A stretch of 64,000 nt of DNA from Burkholderiaceae bacterium (GTDB taxonomy: Bacteria > Pseudomonadota > Gammaproteobacteria > Burkholderiales > Burkholderiaceae_C). Under the pieces are notes generated by a model. That model was not told the DNA's origin. It did no database searches and saw only the letters and a program-made list of their open reading frames with translations. The stretch spans positions 1,860,001 to 1,924,000 of the forward strand of contig JACKLI010000001.1 of assembly GCA_024235995.1 (NCBI GenBank), in the 5' to 3' direction. The position numbers and the translations under genes were made by a program. Below are positions 57,400 to 64,000 of this stretch, one piece after another (positions within the stretch are counted from its first letter, which is position 1; every line of letters begins with the position of its first letter).

Positions 57400-58815
57400 A
57401 TGACGGACATCCTCGACCTGAAGGGCTGGACGGTGCTGGGTCGCACCGAGGAGGACGGGGCGGACGTGCTGGAGGCGGAGTACCCGCTGCCCATGCCTAC
57501 CGCCTGCCCAAAGTGCGGCACCCTCGACTGCATCTACCGGCACGGCACCAAAGCTACTACTTACGTCGACATTCCGATGCGCGGGAAGCCGGCCAAGCTG
57601 CGGGCGAAGGTCCAGCGATACCGGTGCACCTCCTGCAAGGAGACCTTCCTGCAGCCGCTGGGCGGCATCTTGGAGGGCCGGCGCATGACGGAGCGCTGCG
57701 CCACCTACATCAAGGCCCACAGCCTGCGGGACACCTTCACCCGCATCGCGGAGAACGTGGGGTGCGACGACAAGACGGTCCGGACGCTGGGGGCGGAGTA
57801 CATGGCCGAACTGGAGGCCAGCCACCGGCCGGAGATGCCAGACTGGCTGGGCATCGACGAGACCCAAATCGACGGGAAGATGCGCTGCGTCCTGACGGAC
57901 ATCGGGGAGCGCCGCATCCTCGACATGCTGCCGGACCGGGACAAGGCGACCTTGGCGGGGTGGCTGCACCGGTTCAAGGACCGGCACTGGGTCAAGGGCG
58001 TGGCCATCGACATGTGGCGGCCGTACCGGGACGTGTCGCACCAGATGTTCCCTGGCCGACCGGTGGTCATCGACAAGTTCCACGTCGTCCGCATGGCGAA
58101 CTACTGCATGGAGCGGGTCCGCATCCGGCTCCAGAAGCAGCGCAAGGCTGGCGAGCGGCGCCTGTGGCTCCAGTCCAAGGCGATGCTGAACATGCGGTAC
58201 GCCAAGCTGGCCGAGAAGGGCCGGTTCAATCTGGACATGTGGCTGGCCAACGAGCCCGAGCTGGCCGCCGCCTACGGGCTGAAAGAGGCGTTCTACAACA
58301 TCTACGACCTGCCCAAGGCGCAGGCCGTGGCGGCCTTCGACGCCTTCCCGGGGACCATCCCAGCCAGCCTGAAGGCGGACTTCAAGACTCTCACGACCGC
58401 CATGAAGAACTGGCGGACGGAGATTCTGGCGTACTTCGACCACCCCATCACCAACGCCTACACCGAGGCGCTGAACGGGGTCGCCAAGACCATCAACCGG
58501 CAGGGCCGGGGGTACACCTTCGAGGTGCTGCGCGCCCGTCTCCTGTACGGCAAGGGGCCGCTGGAGCCGTGGCGGCTGGCGACCGTCTACCCTGCCAACC
58601 CCACCCAGTTGCAGCTCCTGAAGCGGGAACAGGGCAACCGGTGCCAGAGCTGCGGCTGCGAGCTGGGACGGACCAAGGACGACAAGGCGAACGTGGTCGT
58701 TCTGGTGCGCGGCAACACCCGCCGGCAGCAGCTCATTTGCGGGCTGTGCAACGTCGGTTTCCACACGGAGGCACTCAATCACCGGAAGCCTCCTTCAACA
58801 CAGAAATCCGGATAG
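57400..58815 (+). CDS. ISL3-family transposase (copy 2)
   Basis: Identical 471-residue product to copy 1, with the N-terminal CPKC...CTSC zinc region, the DDE core starting LGIDETQIDG, and the C-terminal CQSCGCELG/CGLCNVGFH extension. The frame is intact, so both copies could be active. Confidence 0.95.
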   Translation: MTDILDLKGWTVLGRTEEDGADVLEAEYPLPMPTACPKCGTLDCIYRHGTKATTYVDIPMRGKPAKLRAKVQRYRCTSCKETFLQPLGGILEGRRMTERCATYIKAHSLRDTFTRIAENVGCDDKTVRTLGAEYMAELEASHRPEMPDWLGIDETQIDGKMRCVLTDIGERRILDMLPDRDKATLAGWLHRFKDRHWVKGVAIDMWRPYRDVSHQMFPGRPVVIDKFHVVRMANYCMERVRIRLQKQRKAGERRLWLQSKAMLNMRYAKLAEKGRFNLDMWLANEPELAAAYGLKEAFYNIYDLPKAQAVAAFDAFPGTIPASLKADFKTLTTAMKNWRTEILAYFDHPITNAYTEALNGVAKTINRQGRGYTFEVLRARLLYGKGPLEPWRLATVYPANPTQLQLLKREQGNRCQSCGCELGRTKDDKANVVVLVRGNTRRQQLICGLCNVGFHTEALNHRKPPSTQKSG

Positions 58816-58817
58816 CC

Positions 58818-58885
58818 GAAATCAGGGTCAAAATGGGCTGCGGCGCCTGTCAATCATGCGCAAGAAGCTATTGAAATAATAGTAA
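58818..58885. repeat. Dispersed repeat copy split by ISL3 copy 2
   Basis: The target sequence rejoined across the element reads TTGAAATCAGGGTCAAAATG, then GCGCAAGAAGCTATTG and AATAATAGTA. This is a clear member of the AGCTATT/GAAATCA repeat group; the element used part of it (GAAATCAG) as target. Confidence 0.55.
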
Positions 58886-59162
58886 TTATCCCACGCCTCA
58901 TCGCCATACTCGCCCTCGATACCCTCAGCCCCGTGCCGCGCTGCCTGCACACGCGGTCAAGCAGCTTGAGCGGCGCGGCGTGTGCCTCAGGCGAATTTGC
59001 AGGCGGCGCAGCGTGCAAAATTTCAGGTTTGTCTAAATGACAAGAAAACCCGGGATTGAGGTGCGTCACCAGCAGCACTGAGCATGTTATCGTGCAGGCT
59101 AGTGTCGAATCGACGCCATTTAATTGGTTAAGCTTCCTTATTATTTTATTCGCAGAAAAATG
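58826..59162. other. 337-bp region without a recognisable gene
   Basis: It starts with the tail of the dispersed repeat and then falls in GC content towards the secreted-protein gene. No coding frame with family-like sequence and no convincing terminator were seen. The last 60 bp (AATTGGTTAAGC, TTATTATTTTATTC) are AT-rich and may hold the promoter of the next gene. Confidence 0.5.
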
Positions 59163-59722
59163 ATGCATCGCCTTCTGAAGTTCCTATGGCTAACTTGCTT
59201 CGTCAGTTCGGCTTGTGCTCAGCAATTTTTACCTCCTGAAAAATGACTCATTCAGGAAAGACGTATAGCCTGGCCTATAAAAATTCATTGCCCAATGGCA
59301 GAGAAATTTTTGAATACACAACAGACAATGAACCCATAGAAAAATGGTCGTCTCTTGTCACGTTAAATTATGCAAAATCTTTGGCTGCTACGCCATTGAA
59401 ATGGGCTGACACAGTAAAGGTTGCGCTTGATCGTGAGAAACCAAAGCCGCATTACAGTTTGTATATAAAGGGAAATAATGGATATGCCAAAATTATCTAT
59501 GAACCTGACTCCAAAAATCCGATCTATGAATCCAATGTTCATAAGAGTTTTCATATGGAGACATGCGGTGGTCTCCTTGTTTTTCAGTTTGCTAAAAAAT
59601 ATCCGCAAAATACCGATCAGTCTGACGAAGGCAAGCTGTCAACTTTAAAGCAAATTGCCAAGGAAAATACCCAATTCGCAGATGAAATCGAAAAATCTGA
59701 ATGGCTTCCAAATTGCAGTTAA
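59163..59722 (+). pseudogene. Secreted protein gene split at an A-run
   Basis: ATG 59163 opens a signal peptide (MHRLLKFLWLTCFVSSACAQ) that stops after LPPEK at TGA 59244-59246. One base earlier ATG 59243 opens a 159-residue frame (MTHSGKTYSLAYKNSLPNGR ... GGLLVFQFAKKYPQ). Adding one A to the AAAAA run at 59239-59243 joins both into a single exported protein, so a slippage mutation or coupled translation is likely. GC content is far below the surroundings, which points to transfer. The stop codon is part of the IS5 target site. No family recognised. Confidence 0.6.
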
Positions 59723-60922
59723 GGACACTCTGCAAAACCTCCAACCGGCGAGACTGGCGCGAGGCGAGAGGATGAGAGACGATGGCGGACATGACACAGA
59801 TGACCTTCGGCCTTGATCCGCTGCCCAAGAAGACTCGCAAGGAGGTCTTTCTTGACGAGATGAATCTGGTGGTTCCGTGGGGCGAGTTGGTGGCGCTGAT
59901 TCAGCCACACGCCCGCGGCGCACACCAGGCGCTGGGAGGGCGCCCGCCGTTCGCGATCGAGACGATGCTGCGCATTCACTGCCTGCAACTGTGGTGGAAC
60001 CTGAGCGATCCGGCGATGGAAGAAGAACTGCATGAAAGGCCGTTGTACCGCCGCTTTGCCGGGCTGCAGGGTGCCGCACGCATGCCCGACGAGAGCACCA
60101 TCCTGCGCTTTCGGCATCTGCTGGAGAAGCACGAACTCGCCCCGAAGATCATGGCCGTGATCAATGCCGGCTTGGCCCGGCAAGGCCTGATGCTCAAGAC
60201 CGGCACGGTGGTGGATGCCACCATCATCGCGGCACCCAGTTCGAGCAAGAACAACAGAGGTGAGCGGGACCCGCAGATGCACCAGACCAAGAAGGGCAAG
60301 CAGTGGCACTTCGGGATGAAGGCGCACATTGGCGTGGATGCCCAATCGGGTCTGGTGCACACGGTCATTGGCACGGCGGCCAACGTCAATGACGTGACGC
60401 AGGCCACGCAGCTGCTGCACGGGCAGGAGACGGACGTGTTCGCCGATGCAGGCTACCAGGGCGTGGACAAGCGCCAGGAGGCCCAAGGGCTGGCCGTGGA
60501 CTGGCACATTGCCATGCGCCCGGGCAAGCGCGCGGCACTGGAGCTGAGCAATGCACTGGCGGCGAAGATTGAACAGCTCGAGAAGATCAAGGCCAGCATC
60601 CGTGCCAAGGTCGAACACCCGTTCAGGCTGATCAAGCAGCAGTTCGGCCATGCCAAGGTGCGCTACCGCGGGCTGGCCAAGAACACGGCACGACTGCAGG
60701 TAATGTTCGCGCTGGGCAATCTGTGGATGGTGCGCAAGGCGATTTTGCAGGGGACGCAGGCATGAGTGCGCCTACTGGGCGCCAAAGGGCATCTGAAAAC
60801 CGGCACAGCGCCTCGAACACGGGCGCCAAGTGCCGAAAATCGAGCCGCTATTGCGCATCACGAAACCTGATCTGCCGTCGCGCCACTCATGCCGTCAGCA
60901 GACAGGGTTTTGCAGAGTGTCC
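59723..60922 (+). mobile_element. IS5-family insertion sequence (1200 bp)
   Basis: Inverted repeats GGACACTCTGCAAAACC (59723...) and its complement at 60906-60922 bound the element. Four-base duplications TTAA lie at 59719-59722 and 60923-60926, as IS5 relatives make. One intact transposase is inside. Confidence 0.94.
59782..60765 (+). CDS. IS5-family transposase
   Basis: A 327-residue DDE transposase. It has the N-terminal DUF772-type domain (IETMLRIHCLQLWWNLSDPA), first Asp in TGTVVDATIIAAPSS, second Asp in DVFADAGYQGVDKR, and Glu in RAKVEHPFRLIKQQFGHAKV with the Y-(2)-R-(3)-E-(6)-K arrangement. The frame is complete, so the element may be active. Confidence 0.96.
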   Translation: MADMTQMTFGLDPLPKKTRKEVFLDEMNLVVPWGELVALIQPHARGAHQALGGRPPFAIETMLRIHCLQLWWNLSDPAMEEELHERPLYRRFAGLQGAARMPDESTILRFRHLLEKHELAPKIMAVINAGLARQGLMLKTGTVVDATIIAAPSSSKNNRGERDPQMHQTKKGKQWHFGMKAHIGVDAQSGLVHTVIGTAANVNDVTQATQLLHGQETDVFADAGYQGVDKRQEAQGLAVDWHIAMRPGKRAALELSNALAAKIEQLEKIKASIRAKVEHPFRLIKQQFGHAKVRYRGLAKNTARLQVMFALGNLWMVRKAILQGTQA

Positions 60923-61004
60923 TTAAGGAAGATTGGGTGGAATGATTGTGATCTGATTCCAATTTCCAAAAAAACTTTGAGACGCTAATCAATAGGGGGA
61001 AAGC

Positions 61005-61376
61005 ATGAACTGGTTTCTTATTGCACTGAAAAAATACGCCACCTTCTCTGGGCGCGCCCAACGTGCCGAATATTGGTATTTCTTCCTTTTTTACATCCTC
61101 ATCTTTATTGGTCTTTCCATCATCGATGGGGTCACGGGGTCATTCAGCGGCGAAACCGGCATGGGTTTGCTTGGTGGCCTCATGTCCTTGGCGCTGCTTA
61201 TTCCATCCGTAGCGGTGGGGGTGCGTCGCCTGCATGACACGGGGCGTAGCGGTTGGTGGTTGCTCATTGCGTTGATTCCATTGGTCGGTGCCATTGTTAT
61301 TCTTGTCTTCACCGTTCAAGACAGTGAGACTGGCACGAATGCATATGGCCCCAATCCCAAGGCCGGTGCCATCTGA
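61005..61376 (+). CDS. DUF805 membrane protein
   Basis: A 123-residue protein of the DUF805 family. It begins with NWFLIALKKYATFSGRAQRA, has three hydrophobic segments (YFFLFYILIFIGLSIID, GLMSLALLIPSVAVGVRRL, WLLIALIPLVGAIVILVFT) and the signature GVRRLHDTGRSGWW. Function unknown. AGGGGGAAAGC precedes the ATG. GC content is lower than the core genes. Confidence 0.9.
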   Translation: MNWFLIALKKYATFSGRAQRAEYWYFFLFYILIFIGLSIIDGVTGSFSGETGMGLLGGLMSLALLIPSVAVGVRRLHDTGRSGWWLLIALIPLVGAIVILVFTVQDSETGTNAYGPNPKAGAI

Positions 61377-61658
61377 CAAGGTGCAGCACCCGAGCTTCAT
61401 GCTTTCTCTTCTGCGCGAGGCCGGGTGGACTTGTCGAAATTGAGGGCGGATAGATATTTTCATGCGGCCACATTGGAGGTCATCGTGGTCCCCATCCCTC
61501 GGTTGGGCTTCGAACAGTCCGAGCCTTAATTGCCGGATCGCCTGAACGAGTGGGGTGGTACTTGCGTCACGTTGTTCGCATCGCGGAGCCACGGTGGGGC
61601 CGCGAGCCGGACCGACCCGCCTGCTAAGCTGCATCGCCAACGAGAGGAAGAACCACCC

Positions 61659-62291
61659 ATGCCCAACCATCCCAAAGACATCTACACCGAGCCCACGCCG
61701 GACGCCGATACGCTGGCCAACCTGGGGCCGCTGGCGCCGATGGCGGGCATCTGGACCAGCGCGCAGGGCCTGGACGTCAACCCCAAGGCCGACGGGCCGG
61801 AGCGGCAGCCGTACATCGAGCGCATCGAGCTGCAGCCGATCGACGCGCAGACCAACGGGCCGCAGCTGTTCTACGGGCTGCGCTACCACACCCACATCCT
61901 CAAGCCGGACGAGGCCGAGACGCTGCACGATCAGGTCGGCTACTGGCTGTGGGAGCCGGCCACCGGCACCGTGATCCAGACGCTGTCGATCCCGCGCGGA
62001 CAAACCGCGATGGCGGTGGGCCAGGCCGCCGCCGACGCGAAGTCGTTTCGGCTGGAGGCGGTGCGCGGCTCGACGGTGAACGGCATCAGCTCCAATCCGT
62101 TTCTGGAATACGCGTTTCGCACCGACCGTTACACCATCACCGTCACCATCCACGACGACGGCAGCTGGTCTTACGAGCAGGAAACGGTGCTGATCATCCC
62201 TGGCCAGGCCGAGCCGTTTGCCCACACCGATCGCAACAGGCTGGTGAAGATCGGCAAACCCACGCCGAACCCCACCGCGCGAGCGGGTTGA
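61659..62291 (+). CDS. Heme-binding beta-barrel (nitrobindin/THAP4-like) protein
   Basis: A 210-residue protein of the FABP-like heme-binding family. Segments LGPLAPMAGIWTSAQGLDVN, FYGLRYHTHILKPDEAETLHDQ, VGYWLWEPATGTVIQTLSIP and DGSWSYEQETVL outline the ten-strand barrel. A GAGGAAG site precedes ATG 61659. It may bind heme or NO-related ligands; direct evidence is lacking. A short MscS-like gene follows 12 bp later. Confidence 0.82.
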   Translation: MPNHPKDIYTEPTPDADTLANLGPLAPMAGIWTSAQGLDVNPKADGPERQPYIERIELQPIDAQTNGPQLFYGLRYHTHILKPDEAETLHDQVGYWLWEPATGTVIQTLSIPRGQTAMAVGQAAADAKSFRLEAVRGSTVNGISSNPFLEYAFRTDRYTITVTIHDDGSWSYEQETVLIIPGQAEPFAHTDRNRLVKIGKPTPNPTARAG

Positions 62292-62303
62292 GAGATCGGG
62301 ACG

Positions 62304-62837
62304 ATGGCCCTTCCGTCCGACCCTGCCGTGGGCTGGCTGAACCCGAACTCGGTCGTCGGCGCGGTCGTTCTGGGCGTGCTGGCCTTCGCGCTGTCGTTTA
62401 TCGTCGCGCTGCTGATCCGCCGGGGCACGCGCCGCATCCAACAGCACCTGACCGATGTCACGGCGCTGGGTTTCGTCAGCGCCTTCGCGCAGTTGCTGAC
62501 CTACCTGTTCGGGTTCGTGCTCTATGCGCACTTGATTCCGGAGTTGCGCGCCTTCGGCACGGCGCTGCTGGCCGGGGTCAGCGTGATATCGGTCGTGGTC
62601 GGCGTTGCCGCGCAGAACACGCTCGGCAACCTCGTCGCCGGTTTCTGGCTGGTGCTGTCCGGGACCATCCGCGTCGGCGACGCGATTCACCTGGCCTCGT
62701 CCGTGGGTGCCTTCGATGCCACCGTGCGGCTGATCTCGCTGGGCAACACCGTGCTGGTCGACCAGCAGGGCCACGAAGTCGTCGTTCCCAACAGCCTCAT
62801 CATGGCCAGCGCCATCACCCGCATCAAACGAGTGTAA
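62304..62837 (+). CDS. Short MscS-like mechanosensitive channel protein
   Basis: A 177-residue membrane protein with three helices (VVGAVVLGVLAFALSFIVAL, SAFAQLLTYLFGFVLYAHL, TALLAGVSVISVVVGVAAQN) and the pore-beta domain segment LGNLVAGFWLVLSGTIRVGD, VLVDQQGHEVVVPNSLIM. It stops right after the beta domain and lacks the C-terminal alpha-beta vestibule of full MscS proteins, so gating may differ or it may be truncated. Confidence 0.8.
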   Translation: MALPSDPAVGWLNPNSVVGAVVLGVLAFALSFIVALLIRRGTRRIQQHLTDVTALGFVSAFAQLLTYLFGFVLYAHLIPELRAFGTALLAGVSVISVVVGVAAQNTLGNLVAGFWLVLSGTIRVGDAIHLASSVGAFDATVRLISLGNTVLVDQQGHEVVVPNSLIMASAITRIKRV

Positions 62838-63011
62838 AAACCGGGGTCGGATCAACATCCACCTTCGCGCAGGCTCGTCTGATCCGACGCTTCTACAATG
62901 CGGGCATGAACCTTTCCGCCAGCGCGCCCGGGCACGCAAGACGAGTCTTTTCGACCTGCAGCCAGCATACAATCTGCGCCGGCAGCTATCAAATCAGGAA
63001 CAAGCATCACC

Positions 63012-64000
63012 ATGCCGGGCGCTGACGTGTGGCTGTGGGCGGTGCTGGCCCTGGCGCTGGTCAACCTGGCGCTGCTGCTGCGCCGCCCGCGCCGGCCGGC
63101 GGATGTGCCGGGGCGCGAGGAGCTGCAGCAGTGCGTGGAGCAGTCGGCCGCGCGCCACGGCGAGCGGCTGGAGCGCGGCCTGCGGCAAGAGCTGGGCGAG
63201 GGCGCGCGCAGCAGCCGGCAGGAGCTGGCGCAAAACCTGGCCACTTTTCAGGACGCCGTGACGCGCCAGAGCGCCGAGGCGGTGCGCACGCAAAACGCCC
63301 AGGTCGATGCGCTGGCCGCGCAGCTGATGCAACTGCGCGGCACGCTGGGCGACACGCTGGTGGCGCAGCTGCAGGCGCTGGGGCTGACGATGACGCAGCA
63401 GGCTCAGGAGACCACGCGCACGCAGAACGCGCAGATCGACGCCTTTGCGCAGCAACTGGCGCAGTTGCGCGGCGGCCTGTCGCAGACGCTGACCGAGCAG
63501 TTGCAGCAGCTCAGCGAGGCCAACGCGCGCCGCATCGCCGAGATGCGCGCCACGCTGGAGCAGCAGCTGGGCACGCTGCAGGCCAGCAACAGCGCCAAGC
63601 TGGACGAAATGCGCCAGACGGTGGACGAGAAGCTGCACGCCACGCTGGAGCAGCGCCTGGGCGAGAGCTTCAAGCAAGTGGCCGAGCGATTGGAGCAGGT
63701 GCACAAGGGCCTGGGCGAGATGCAGACGCTGGCGCAGGGCGTGGGCGACCTCAAGCACCTGCTGGCCAACGTCAAGACGCGCGGCCTGTTTGGCGAGGCG
63801 CAGCTGGGCCAGCTGCTGGAGCAGGTGTTCACGCCCGACCAGTACGCGGCGCAGGTGGGCACCCGGCCCGGCAGCAAGGAGCGGGTGGACTTTGCCATTC
63901 GCCTGCCCGGGCGCGGCGAAGATGGCGCGCCGCTGTGGTTGCCGATCGACGCCAAGTTTCCGACCGAGGACTACGAGCGCCTGCTGGACGCCCAGCAGCG
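63012..64000 (+). CDS. rmuC: DNA recombination protein RmuC, 5' part (partial)
   Basis: 329 residues are visible; the 3' end is beyond the window. One N-terminal membrane helix (VWLWAVLALALVNLALLL) is followed by a long Gln-rich coiled coil (about 40-245) with repeated TQNAQ motifs, and then the RmuC domain (LLANVKTRGLFGEAQLGQLL, VDFAIRLPG, LWLPIDAKFPTEDYERLL) that holds the PD-(D/E)XK-like nuclease core. RmuC limits inversion of short inverted repeats in Escherichia coli. Confidence 0.93.
   Translation, partial: MPGADVWLWAVLALALVNLALLLRRPRRPADVPGREELQQCVEQSAARHGERLERGLRQELGEGARSSRQELAQNLATFQDAVTRQSAEAVRTQNAQVDALAAQLMQLRGTLGDTLVAQLQALGLTMTQQAQETTRTQNAQIDAFAQQLAQLRGGLSQTLTEQLQQLSEANARRIAEMRATLEQQLGTLQASNSAKLDEMRQTVDEKLHATLEQRLGESFKQVAERLEQVHKGLGEMQTLAQGVGDLKHLLANVKTRGLFGEAQLGQLLEQVFTPDQYAAQVGTRPGSKERVDFAIRLPGRGEDGAPLWLPIDAKFPTEDYERLLDAQQ

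Larger units (their letters stand above)
56412..58817 (+). mobile_element. ISL3-family element with cargo, copy 2 (2406 bp)
   Basis: Ends are GGCTCTCCGGAATAAC (56412...) and ...AGAAATCCGGATAGCC (58817). An 8-bp duplication GAAATCAG flanks it at 56404-56411 and 58818-58825. It has the same length and apparently the same sequence as copy 1, in the opposite orientation. It inserted into a dispersed repeat just after the PaaK-like gene. Confidence 0.95.

Noticed and set aside
33587..58817. Composite transposon made of the two ISL3 copies
   Set aside because: Each copy has its own matching 8-bp duplication and the enclosed genes are core housekeeping genes, so they inserted separately.
33587..58817. 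Past inversion of the segment between the ISL3 copies
   Set aside because: An inversion would have swapped one duplication between the copies; both pairs still match.
1..64000. CRISPR arrays
   Set aside because: No regularly spaced direct repeats with unique spacers were seen on either strand; the repeats found are pairs or dispersed singles.

Overview
The window is a high-GC chromosomal segment of a betaproteobacterium, most likely a member of the Comamonadaceae (Burkholderiales). This rests on gene content and order (ilvB-ilvH-ilvC; kynB-kynU-kynA; rpsT beside murJ; iscR followed by a cysteine desulfurase and iscA; a DUF3579 protein; a PHA synthase) and on several dispersed short repeats of a kind I associate with that family. 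No species is claimed.

Layout. 1-2108: end of the branched-chain amino acid operon (ilvB 3' end, ilvH, ilvC) closed by a strong terminator. 2127-4994: kynurenine-route tryptophan catabolism on the minus strand. 5092-7542: argD-argF and a cysteine-cluster protein. 8150-18285: a cation P-type ATPase, an ApbE/PepSY-flavoreductase/DUF2271/PepSY/cytochrome b561 group that looks like a flavin-based extracytoplasmic electron-transfer system, and a divergent PepSY-PhoP-like-PhoQ-like operon. Near-identical direct-repeat boxes before the PepSY-PhoPQ operon and before the ATPase operon suggest one regulon. 18428-23703: a TetR-controlled adaptor/permease/ATPase/outer-membrane-factor efflux operon. 23634-26219: a TonB-dependent copper receptor and a DUF2946 protein. 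26420-33500: rpsT, murJ, a SirB1-like protein, a P450, and small metabolic and redox genes.

33587-35992 and 56412-58817 are two 2406-bp copies of one ISL3-family element in opposite orientation. Each has its own perfect 8-bp target duplication, and each carries three phage-like cargo ORFs upstream of the transposase. Between them lie rluA-type, trmB, suhB, hsp20, dnaB, an aromatic aminotransferase, uvrB, an iscR-iscS-iscA-dnaQ cluster (no iscU) and tRNA-Val.

Downstream of tRNA-Val (48112-about 50035) is a decayed integrative element: Rha, AlpA, a C4-like structured RNA, a frameshifted gene and the 3' end of a tyrosine recombinase. It ends abruptly at a gene that fuses an alkylglycerol-monooxygenase-like hydroxylase to a YhhN lysoplasmalogenase. 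A ParS/RES toxin-antitoxin pair, a class I PHA synthase and a PaaK-like ligase behind a His-rich leader peptide follow.

58826-60926 is a lower-GC accessory patch with a split secreted protein and a 1200-bp IS5-family element with TTAA duplications. The window closes with DUF805, a heme-binding beta-barrel protein, a short MscS-like protein and the 5' part of rmuC.
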